Shown: positions 5,990 through 13,192 of the stretch, in pieces
How positions within the stretch are numbered: position 1 is the stretch's first letter
How the letters are laid out: the number at the start of each line of letters is the position of its first letter
Source of the DNA: a bacterium HR20
GTDB lineage: Bacteria > Bacteroidota > Ignavibacteria > Kapaibacteriales > NICIL-2
NCBI GenBank assembly: GCA_002898675.1
Contig: BEHW01000044.1
Span: 1 to 16,707, forward strand
DNA length: 16,707 nucleotides
Reading direction: 5' to 3'
Position numbers and translations under genes: made by a program
Notes under the pieces: model-generated
What the model saw: only the letters and a program-made list of their open reading frames with translations
Told to the model about the DNA's origin: nothing
Database searches by the model: none

Positions 5990-6991
5990 ATGCATCGGTA
6001 CGCGATTGCGTGGTTGTGTCTTGTGGGTGCGCTGATGGTTAGCTGCGGCAAGAAAGCCGAACCTGTTCCGATCCAGGGATGGCAGCGTTACACCGATCCG
6101 ATCCGGAACTTTTCAATCGAATATCCTGCCAACTGGACCCACCGTGCGGTTGCTGGGGAGCAGTTCTACGCCATTTCCATTGCAGGGGCAGAGCAACGCT
6201 TCGTTGAGTACGGCGAAGGACCCTCTGCTGCAAAACTGGAAATGCGCGTGATCAAAACATCGGCACCGCTCGAGCAGTTCATCAAGGAAGACAAGGTCTT
6301 TGCCGATGATGCGTATCGGCAAGAGAAAACAACACTCGCTGGAGTTACCGCAACGAAACTCTCCTACAAGTTCGAAGCCCCCGACGGAATGTTCGAAGGA
6401 TTCAAAGTCTATGCGGCCAAGGATAGCTTCATCACGACCGTAGAGTTCGCCGCATTCGGGAGCACGTTCGACTACTACAAGCCTGCGGTAGAGCGAATTC
6501 TCGGCTCGGTGGTCCTTCCACAGGTGCAGGCAGCATCGCCTCGAGTGGATACTCTTCCCAAAGGTCCAGAGCCGCCATCATCGAACTTTGTTCGCACGCG
6601 TGGAAATGGCTACAGCTTGGAAATTCCCGACAACTTCCGTGTCAAAGGCATCAAAGCGCAAGGAGCAGTCGGTGGCTCGGAATATCTCGGCAGCCGTCTT
6701 GACTGCACAATCCGCGTGGATATTCTCGATGCCTCGGCGCAGACAAATCTCGATAAAATCGCCAATGACAATCGTGCTACATTCGGAGGCGGCACGCCGC
6801 AGAAAGTCAAGCTCGGTGGCGTAGATGCGGTGCTCTTTGCCTATTCGCCCCAAAAGGGCATCGAACGTCGGGTGTATTTAGCCGTGAAGGACAAAAAACT
6901 CTACCGAATATTCTTGACCTGGAACAAGCAAGAAGAAGCAAGCTATAAACCCGCATTCGAGCGCGCGATTGCCTCGTTCAAATTTGAGTAG
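5990..6991 (+). CDS. Lipoprotein with two similar PsbP/MOG1-like halves
   Basis: The product of 333 residues starts MHRYAIAWLCLVGALMVSCGKK, a lipoprotein signal peptide with Cys19 as the lipidation site (Met at -3 is slightly unusual). The frame is open back to 5828, but the signal peptide fixes the start at ATG 5990. The mature protein has two halves built alike. Residues about 30-175 go from YTDPIRNFSIEYPANW to YYKPAVERILGSVVL; residues about 200-333 go from VRTRGNGYSLEIPDNF to YKPAFERAIASFKF. Each begins with an aromatic-rich strand plus a Pro-Asn/Asp-Trp/Phe turn and ends with a YKPAxERxxxS helix, resembling the PsbP/MOG1-like fold of small periplasmic proteins. An internal duplication is the simplest explanation. 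The linker between the halves is rich in Pro and Ser. Its partner and function are unknown. It ends 21 bp from the convergent outer-membrane protein gene. Confidence 0.8.
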   Translation: MHRYAIAWLCLVGALMVSCGKKAEPVPIQGWQRYTDPIRNFSIEYPANWTHRAVAGEQFYAISIAGAEQRFVEYGEGPSAAKLEMRVIKTSAPLEQFIKEDKVFADDAYRQEKTTLAGVTATKLSYKFEAPDGMFEGFKVYAAKDSFITTVEFAAFGSTFDYYKPAVERILGSVVLPQVQAASPRVDTLPKGPEPPSSNFVRTRGNGYSLEIPDNFRVKGIKAQGAVGGSEYLGSRLDCTIRVDILDASAQTNLDKIANDNRATFGGGTPQKVKLGGVDAVLFAYSPQKGIERRVYLAVKDKKLYRIFLTWNKQEEASYKPAFERAIASFKFE

Positions 6992-7012
6992 CTCTTCCAA
7001 CAGCAGAGCACA

Positions 7013-7705
7013 CTACCACCGAAACATCAACCCGGCGAATATTCGGATATCGTTCGAGTTGAGTGTGCCGATTCGCCGTCCGAACGCTTCCATTGAACTC
7101 ATATCCGTCAGTGGAAACGTGTAACGAGCATCGGCAACAAGGCTGAAAAGACCAAGCGGAATCTCGATCCCTGCACCAATGTCTGCACCAGCGACGGCGG
7201 TATTGGCTTTTGGCTTGACGTCAAGCGGCACCGAACTGTTGAGATTGGTCGTATCCGTCTTGAGTGTGGTTACCGCCGAGAGCTGGAATCGAATGTTCGG
7301 TCCGGCAAATACATAGCCGCGAACGCCGCTGGTGCCGGTGGCAATCTTGAGAAGGATTGGAAGCTCGATGGACGTTATCTGGTGCTCATACTCGAGCGAC
7401 GAAGGTATTTGCGGCGGTAATGAGTCCGGAGCGTACTGCGCAAGGACGCTCGCGAGAATGTCTGTTGTCGTGGTGCGGACGCTATAGGTAGGCTCCAGCT
7501 GAATCGAAAAGACACCGCCGAGGGGGAATTCCTGCACGAGCGCGATCGCAAAATTTGCCAGGTTGTTTGTGCGCAGAGAGGCTGCAGAATCGGCTACGTA
7601 CTTCCAATTCGGCAGCGTTGCGCCGACTTTGACGCCCGAACCTTGGGCATATGCCGCGTGGGCAAAAAGTAGAAAAGCAAGGGTAAGTAGGAAGCGCTTG
7701 AGCAT
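7013..7705 (-). CDS. Outer-membrane beta-barrel protein (OMP_b-brl_2 type)
   Basis: This 230-residue protein has a clear signal peptide (MLKRFLLTLAFLLFAHAAYA, then QG). The mature part is made of alternating strands typical of the Bacteroidota outer-membrane beta-barrel domain: FSIQLEPTYSVR, ITSIELPILLKI, GYVFAGPNIRFQLS, VAGADIGAGIEIPLG, LFSLVADARYTFPLTDM, and the closing strand IRIFAGLMFRW ending in an aromatic residue. Such proteins are usually 8- to 10-stranded barrels of unknown cargo, some binding peptidoglycan or acting as small porins. The start is well fixed: a strong GGAGG lies nine bases before ATG 7705, so the in-frame upstream ATG at 7762 is not used. The gene is convergent with the duplicated lipoprotein gene and divergent from the SRPBCC gene. 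Confidence 0.85.
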   Translation of the reverse strand: MLKRFLLTLAFLLFAHAAYAQGSGVKVGATLPNWKYVADSAASLRTNNLANFAIALVQEFPLGGVFSIQLEPTYSVRTTTTDILASVLAQYAPDSLPPQIPSSLEYEHQITSIELPILLKIATGTSGVRGYVFAGPNIRFQLSAVTTLKTDTTNLNSSVPLDVKPKANTAVAGADIGAGIEIPLGLFSLVADARYTFPLTDMSSMEAFGRRIGTLNSNDIRIFAGLMFRW

Positions 7706-7958
7706 TTTGCGTATCCTCCGAAAGTCAAGAGCGGTCTTCGAACGCCAAAATACAATGGACAATCAGTCTTTTCATTGCTGACAAATGCAGCGGGTGCACT
7801 AAAATATCGGTGAGTCCGTTTTCTGTCCCTGTGATTCTGCTTCGGTTGATGTGCTTCGCGTATTCCCCGTTTGTGTCCCTGCTGAGCCCCGCACAGTCTG
7901 AACAAGCCCCCAGTGGCAGAACCCATAAGCAATAAGTCGTTTTTTGTTTAGAGGACCA
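7706..7958. promoter_or_regulatory. Divergent gap between beta-barrel and SRPBCC genes
   Basis: This 253-bp gap must hold both outward promoters. On the minus strand a strong GGAGG stands before the beta-barrel ATG; on the plus strand an AGAGGA stands five bases before ATG 7959. The octamer TGTCCCTG occurs twice, near 7825 and 7876. I could not fix -35/-10 elements, and I see no RNA gene or other conserved element here. Confidence 0.4.
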
Positions 7959-8408
7959 ATGAGTCTTCCCCCGTGTCGCATAGAGGCGAGCGATGAGCTC
8001 TTCATCGCTGCACCTCCGCACCGCGTCTGGCAATTGTTGCGCCGCATGGACCGGTGGGATCGCTGGAATCCCCATGTGCGTATGCTCAGCGCACGTCCTG
8101 CCCTCAACCCCCAGCGCTTTTGGTGGAAGGTGTCCGGCATCCGCTTCCAGAGCGAGATAACTGCCGAACGACCGACGCGCACGCTCCAATGGCGAAGCAT
8201 CGGGCGTGGTTTAGTTGCTACTCGGTCCTGGCTCCTTCTCTCGGAAGGCGAAGGAACCAGGATCATTACACACGCTGACGTCGAAGGGCTTGCGCTTGCG
8301 ATTCGTCCGACGGCATCCGAACGGTTGCTTCGGCTTCGAACGCGCCAAGTACTGGCCGCTCTCCGCGCAGCTGCGGAAAGTCCGCAAGAACTTGTGCGCG
8401 CAAACTAA
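7959..8408 (+). CDS. SRPBCC-fold (polyketide cyclase/START-like) protein
   Basis: The 149-residue product has the marks of the SRPBCC superfamily, helix-grip proteins with a deep ligand-binding pocket. It opens with EASDELFIAAPPHRVWQLLR, followed by DRWDRWNPHV and the strands RFWWKVSGIRFQSEI, RTLQWRSIG and TRIITHADVEG, and closes with a long C-terminal helix (SERLLRLRTRQVLAALRAAA). The W-x-x-WNP turn after helix 1 is typical of the group. The ligand is unknown. The start ATG 7959 is supported by AGAGGA five bases upstream; the in-frame TTG at 7944 is less likely. The gene ends 10 bp before the convergent EF-G2-like gene, leaving no room for a separate terminator. Confidence 0.75.
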   Translation: MSLPPCRIEASDELFIAAPPHRVWQLLRRMDRWDRWNPHVRMLSARPALNPQRFWWKVSGIRFQSEITAERPTRTLQWRSIGRGLVATRSWLLLSEGEGTRIITHADVEGLALAIRPTASERLLRLRTRQVLAALRAAAESPQELVRAN

Positions 8409-8418
8409 GCGCTCGTGC

Positions 8419-10554
8419 TCAGACTTCCTCGCCGTGGAGCTGGGCTTGGTATTCCTGGACCAGCTTTTGTTGGACGTGCGGTGGAACGGGCTGGTACTCA
8501 GCAAATTCTGCTGCGTACACTGCTCGCCCTTGCGTCATTGAGCGGAGCGCCGTTGAGTAGCGATCGAGTTCTGCCAGCGGCATTCGTGCGTAGATTTTCT
8601 GGTAGTGGCCGTCGGAGTCCATCCCTAAAATCACCGCTCGCCGTGCGGGAAGATCGCTCATGACGTCGCCCATGTACTCGTCCGGTACGGTGATTGTGAC
8701 AGCGTAGATCGGCTCGAGCAGCTTGGGGTCGGCCTGCAGGAATGCTTCCTTGAATGCCATCATTCCAGCGGTCTTGAATGCTGCTTCGTTCGAATCTACC
8801 GGGTGCATTTTCCCATCGTACACCGCAACGCGGATGTCGCGTGCAGGACTGCCTGTCAGTGGTGCAGCGCTCATTTTCTCCATGATGCCTTTGACGATGG
8901 CCGGCATAAACCGTGCGTCAATGACGCCTCCGACAATGCAGTTGAGGAAGACAAGCTTTCCGCCCCAGGGCAAATCGTATTCCTCGACGGCACGCACTGT
9001 CAGTCCGTTGGGGAGCGGCATTCCTTCGCTCCATGGCTCGATGAGCATGTGCACTTCGGCAAATTGTCCGGCGCCCCCGGTTTGCTTTTTGTGACGGTAC
9101 TGCGCGCGTGCCGGTCGCTGGATAGTCTCGCGGTACGGAATCCGCGGTTCGACGAAGCGGACATCCACCTTGTAGCGATTCTGCAGGCGCCATTTTGCGA
9201 CAGCTAAATGCAGCTCTCCCTGCGCATAGAGAATCGTCTGCTTGAGCTCCTGGGAATGCTCGACGATGAGCGTCGGATCTTCTTCGTGCAACTGGTGGAG
9301 TGCGTTGCCAACTTTCTCTTCGTCGCCTTTGTTGACTGGTTCGACAGCGACGCGAATTTTCGGTTTGGGAAATTCAATCGGTGGAACGACAAGATCGCAC
9401 GACTTCTCGCGGAGTGTGTTGTTGACGTGGGTATTCTTCAGCTTGACGACTGCACCAAGATCGCCCGCGACCAGCTCGCTGACCTCGGAGCGCTTTTTCC
9501 CATCAACGATGTAAATGTGGCCAAGCGTCTCTGCAGTGCCGGTCTGGGCGTTGATGAGCGTTGTTCCGGGCCGCAGCGTTCCAGAGTACACTTTGAAAAA
9601 CGACATATCCCCGATGTTTGGTTCACTGATGGCTTTGAAAACAAAGAGGACCGTCGGTCCGGCAGGGTCGCATGAGATCGGTTTGCCGGACGTGTCGGTC
9701 ATCGGTGTGAGCAGTTCATTTGCGCTCGGTGCAACGTTATCAATGAAGCCGAGGATGCGGCCACTCCCCATGTTGAGCTTGGCGCTTGTGCAGAAGACTG
9801 GGAAGAGTTGCCGGCGCGTCATCGCCTGCTTGAGTCCGATGCGCATGTCGTCTTCGTCGAGGGATCCGCTTTCGAAGTAGCGATCCATGAGCGTTTCATC
9901 GTTCTCGGCGATTGCTTCGATGAGTTCATTGTGGAGCTGCTCGGCGCGCTCGCGTTCAGAGTCTGGAATTGGGAATTTCTGCGGTTTGCCTCCCTGTGGT
10001 GGAAATTGGTAGAGCGTCATCTTGAGCACATCCACAATGGCGTTGAAGCCAGGGCCGACGTCGAGAGGATACTGGACAATAGTGACTGCGCGTCCGAACC
10101 GCTGGCGTGCTTGCTCGACGGTGCGCTCGAAGTTTGCGTTCTCGTGGTCGAGCTTGTTGATGGCGATGATCATCGGGGTGGAGAACTGCTCGGTATAGCG
10201 CCAGATAAGCTCGGTGCCAACTTCAACCCCACTTGCGCTATTGAGCACGAGGATGCCGGTATCTGCGACACGGAGGGCAGTGATGATCTCGCCGCAGAAA
10301 TCATCGTAGCCCGGGGTATCGAGCAGGTTGATTTTGTAGCCACGCCAATCCAAGTGCATGAGCGTTGTGAAGACCGAGCTGCCCCGCTCATGCTCGATGT
10401 CGGTGTAGTCGGAGACGGTGTTCCGCTCTTCGACGCTGCCGCGTCGTGTTATTGCTCCTGCCTCGAAGAGCATGGTCTCCGCAAGCGTGGTCTTGCCCGA
10501 ACCTGTATGCCCGAGCAACGCAACGTTCTTGATGTGCTGGACATCGTACTGCAT
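8419..10554 (-). CDS. EF-G2-like translational GTPase
   Basis: This 711-residue protein has the full five-domain EF-G layout. Its G domain has GHTGSGKT (P-loop, residues 15-22), an ERGSS block in switch I where canonical EF-G has ERGIT, DTPGYDDF (79-86), NKLD (133-136) and CTSA as G5. The switch II His that activates water in canonical EF-G (DTPGHVDF) is Tyr83. That change, and the GSGKTTL P-loop, match the EF-G2 branch known from Thermus and related bacteria rather than the main translocase FusA. Domains II-V continue with VFKAISEPNIGDMSFFKVYSG, VEPVNKGDEEKV, YRETI, the RHKKQTGGAGQFAEV block of domain IV, and PEYMGDV/SDLPARR-like sequence near the end. Start ATG 10554 has GGAGA eight bases upstream; the frame also has a TTG two codons earlier. 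The cellular role of this branch is poorly settled; EF-G2 of Thermus was reported to retain GTP binding and some translation activity. Confidence 0.87.
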   Translation of the reverse strand: MQYDVQHIKNVALLGHTGSGKTTLAETMLFEAGAITRRGSVEERNTVSDYTDIEHERGSSVFTTLMHLDWRGYKINLLDTPGYDDFCGEIITALRVADTGILVLNSASGVEVGTELIWRYTEQFSTPMIIAINKLDHENANFERTVEQARQRFGRAVTIVQYPLDVGPGFNAIVDVLKMTLYQFPPQGGKPQKFPIPDSERERAEQLHNELIEAIAENDETLMDRYFESGSLDEDDMRIGLKQAMTRRQLFPVFCTSAKLNMGSGRILGFIDNVAPSANELLTPMTDTSGKPISCDPAGPTVLFVFKAISEPNIGDMSFFKVYSGTLRPGTTLINAQTGTAETLGHIYIVDGKKRSEVSELVAGDLGAVVKLKNTHVNNTLREKSCDLVVPPIEFPKPKIRVAVEPVNKGDEEKVGNALHQLHEEDPTLIVEHSQELKQTILYAQGELHLAVAKWRLQNRYKVDVRFVEPRIPYRETIQRPARAQYRHKKQTGGAGQFAEVHMLIEPWSEGMPLPNGLTVRAVEEYDLPWGGKLVFLNCIVGGVIDARFMPAIVKGIMEKMSAAPLTGSPARDIRVAVYDGKMHPVDSNEAAFKTAGMMAFKEAFLQADPKLLEPIYAVTITVPDEYMGDVMSDLPARRAVILGMDSDGHYQKIYARMPLAELDRYSTALRSMTQGRAVYAAEFAEYQPVPPHVQQKLVQEYQAQLHGEEV

Positions 10555-10639
10555 AGGCAAATTCTCCCGGCATAGTGTAACACTGTTGCTGCCATCCAGG
10601 GCGGCAACGCTGCAAACTTAGAAAACTTGCTGCTGCTTG

Positions 10640-12004
10640 TCAAGGCTCCAGTGGCGGGGTACTCTCCGGATCACTGCCGCCTGCGTCGCTGAGCAAGCGC
10701 CGATCGAGCTGCTTTTTCGCCTTTGCGCCGAGCTCGACAAGTCGTTGAGCACGTGCGATGACGTTCCCAGACCCTCTGCAGAGCCGGTTCATTGCGTTTT
10801 CGTAGTCGCGCTTGGTCCGTTCCAACGTGTCACCAACCTTCACAAGGTCGTCGAGCACGCTTGCGAGCTTATCGTAGAGCTTTCCTGCTTCCTCCGCGAT
10901 CATGAGTGCATTTCGGTTGTGCCGCTCGTGTTTCCAGACGCTTGCGACGGTGCGGAGCGTCGCAAGCAGTGTCGTCGTACTGGTCAGCACAATGCGGCGC
11001 TCCCAGGCGAAGGTGTATAGCTCACGGTCAGCGTGCAGTGCAACCGAAAGCGCTGCTTCGATTGGCATAAACAGCAGCACAAACTCTGGGGAATGAATCC
11101 CTTCGGCAGCGTAGTAATCCTTACTGGCGAGCCGCTCGATGTGCTGTCGGACTGCCTGGACATGGTGCCGAAGATGTTGCTCTCGCTCTCCATCGGTTGA
11201 TGCCTCGATAAATGCAGCGTAGGCCGAAAGCGACACCTTCGAATCCACGACCAGGTGCTTGCCTTCGGGAAGGTACACGACAACGTCGGGGCGGATGCGA
11301 TCGCCTTCGCTCGTGCGAGTGGACACTTGCACCTTGTACTCGACGTCGCGCTGCAAGCCGGACAGCTCCAACAGACGCTCCAATTGCACCTCGCCCCATG
11401 AACCTTGGAGGCGTTTATCCCCACGGAGAGCAGTTGCCAACGTATCGGCTTGTTCGGTCAGTCGTGCGTTGAGCTGGAAAAGTTGTTGGAGCTGCTCGCG
11501 GAGTGAGGCGGTACCTTTGGTGTGTTCCGTATAGGCACGGTCAATTTTCTCCTCGAATGCAGCGATGCGCTCGCGCAGTGGTGCGAGTGTTTTCTCGAGT
11601 GTCTCGGTGCTTTGCTCTTTCAAGAGCGTGCTCCGCTGCTCGAGAATGCGTGTTGCCATCTGCTCGAATTCGAGCCGGAGCTGCCGTTGAAGCTCCTCTC
11701 GATAGGCACGATCCTCCTCGAGCCGCTCGTGGAGCGTCTGGACTTGAGTTTTCAGTGCAGCCGACTCTTCGAGCAACGCAGCGATGCGCTCGTCTTTTGC
11801 GGCAAGTTCGCGTTCGAGACGTTGGCGCTCTTGATCGGCAATGCGCGCATGCTCGCTCTCTCGTGCCAGAGCAGCGTCGAGCTGCTGGCGAAAGGAAGCA
11901 ATCTCCGCGCGCGCTGCACTAAGTTTCGGCGCCAGCAGTGCCCATGCAATCAGGCATCCAACGGCAATGCCTACCAACGCAGCAAGAGCAAGTACTCCAA
12001 CCAT
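10640..12004 (-). CDS. rmuC: DNA recombination protein RmuC
   Basis: RmuC proteins are membrane-anchored, coiled-coil proteins with a restriction-nuclease-like core that limit rearrangements at inverted repeats in E. coli. The 454-residue product has a single N-terminal membrane helix (VGVLALAALVGIAVGCLIAW), a long Glu/Arg/Gln-rich coiled coil to about residue 190, then the conserved core: GSWGE (201-205), VQLERLLELSGL, RPDVVVYLPEGKHLVVDSKVSL with Asp240 and the Asp254-Ser-Lys256 triad of a PD-(D/E)xK nuclease fold, and IHSPEFVLLFMPIE. The C-terminal helix ends in an acidic, Pro-rich tail. ATG 12004 is preferred; a GTG at 12019 is an alternative, and neither has a clear ribosome binding site. 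It lies 54 bp after the metal-efflux adaptor and 85 bp before the EF-G2-like gene on the same strand. Confidence 0.93.
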   Translation of the reverse strand: MVGVLALAALVGIAVGCLIAWALLAPKLSAARAEIASFRQQLDAALARESEHARIADQERQRLERELAAKDERIAALLEESAALKTQVQTLHERLEEDRAYREELQRQLRLEFEQMATRILEQRSTLLKEQSTETLEKTLAPLRERIAAFEEKIDRAYTEHTKGTASLREQLQQLFQLNARLTEQADTLATALRGDKRLQGSWGEVQLERLLELSGLQRDVEYKVQVSTRTSEGDRIRPDVVVYLPEGKHLVVDSKVSLSAYAAFIEASTDGEREQHLRHHVQAVRQHIERLASKDYYAAEGIHSPEFVLLFMPIEAALSVALHADRELYTFAWERRIVLTSTTTLLATLRTVASVWKHERHNRNALMIAEEAGKLYDKLASVLDDLVKVGDTLERTKRDYENAMNRLCRGSGNVIARAQRLVELGAKAKKQLDRRLLSDAGGSDPESTPPLEP

Positions 12005-12058
12005 TGCGACACCGTGCACATAAAGGATGAACCTGTGCGAAAGTAGTGTGCCGTGGGA

Positions 12059-13192
12059 TTACACTTCCTCTTGCTGATCGGTATTCTTGAGCTTCATCAG
12101 CAGCCAGTAGGCACCCTGCGTGACGATCACGCTCGGCGGCCGACCTCCATCAAATGCAATGATAGCGCGGTGGCCATCGCTCGCAATGACCCTGACCTCG
12201 ACGAGACGATAGCCTTTGCTGTCAGGGATGAAGACGCCGTGTTTATTCTCCCACGCAACGACTGCACTCTGTGGAACAAGGTAGCCGCGTTCGGAAGCAA
12301 CGGAAAGACGTGCACGCATGAACATCCCAGGGCGGAGTCGCGCGTGGTCATACCGCACAAAGTGGCAGTGGAGCTCAATGGTGCGAGTTGAGTCGAGCGT
12401 GCGTGAAACAGCGACAACTTCTGCTGGAAATTGCTGCGAAGAGTCTGCCGCCGCCCATGCGACCAGTCGTTGGCCAGGTTGAATCAACGGTGCATCGCGC
12501 TCGTACGCCCGCAGGACAAGGTGAACGTCGCTCACATCAACAAGCTCGATGATGCGTGTGTTTGGCTCGACAGTTTGCCCCACGACAACGTTGATCGCAG
12601 CGATGTACCCATTACGCGGAGCAGTCAGTACGACGGTGCGTGAGATTGCGGTGTCGGCAAGTCTGGTTGGTTCAATGCCAGCAAGCCGAAGCCGTTCAGC
12701 GAGTGCAGCGAGTGCGATTTTGCGTTCGCGCAGTTGCGTACGTGCTTCTAGCAGTGCTCGCTCGGTTGTAGCGGCCGATGGAGAAAGCTTCAGCTGACGT
12801 TCATATTCTCGTTGCGCTTGCTCCAGTTGTGCGCGAGTAGAAAGGTACCGCTCCTGTAATTCCACAAGCGGCATGCTTTCGAGCGTGACAAGAGCATCGC
12901 CGCGGCGCACTGCTCTGCCAACCAATCCACTGATTGAGCGAACGCGTGCTTGGAGCGGGAATGAAATGGAGATTAGGTTCTGCGGTGGCAGCTCGATCGA
13001 GCCGCGCAGTTCGATGGTACGCTCAAGCGAACCTTGTCGGAGCGAGTCGAGCGTGATCCCGCTGGTTCGCTGCTGCTCAGCTGTTAGCGCAACCAGCGTT
13101 TGCATTGAATCGCTCGGCGTGCCGGTCGAGGGTACCTGTGCGGTTCGATTGCATGCGAATGCAACAAAGGCAAGAAGCAGAAGGCGTTTCAT
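12059..13192 (-). CDS. RND efflux periplasmic adaptor (CzcB/CusB type)
   Basis: The 377-residue protein is the membrane-fusion subunit linking an inner-membrane RND pump to its outer-membrane channel. It begins MKRLLLLAFVAFACN, a likely lipoprotein signal with Cys14 as the lipid site, though Phe at -2 makes the lipobox weak. Next are the strand block TIELRGSIELPPQNLISISFP, a barrel-sandwich half (GLVGRAVRRGDALVTLESM), a helical hairpin of about 80 residues rich in Gln, Arg and Leu (LVELQERYLSTRAQLEQAQ), the second lipoyl half (LTAPRNGYIAAINVVVGQTV), and beta-barrel and membrane-proximal domains ending in GAYWLLMKLKN. No His- or Met-rich metal-binding tail is visible. Its ATG overlaps the TGA of the pump gene (ATGA), so the two are translationally coupled. 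Confidence 0.9.
   Translation of the reverse strand: MKRLLLLAFVAFACNRTAQVPSTGTPSDSMQTLVALTAEQQRTSGITLDSLRQGSLERTIELRGSIELPPQNLISISFPLQARVRSISGLVGRAVRRGDALVTLESMPLVELQERYLSTRAQLEQAQREYERQLKLSPSAATTERALLEARTQLRERKIALAALAERLRLAGIEPTRLADTAISRTVVLTAPRNGYIAAINVVVGQTVEPNTRIIELVDVSDVHLVLRAYERDAPLIQPGQRLVAWAAADSSQQFPAEVVAVSRTLDSTRTIELHCHFVRYDHARLRPGMFMRARLSVASERGYLVPQSAVVAWENKHGVFIPDSKGYRLVEVRVIASDGHRAIIAFDGGRPPSVIVTQGAYWLLMKLKNTDQQEEV

Noticed and set aside
9808..10575. 255-residue plus-strand frame opposite the EF-G2-like gene
   Set aside because: It is the reverse of the conserved G domain, with a biased composition and no motif; the minus-strand protein is certain.
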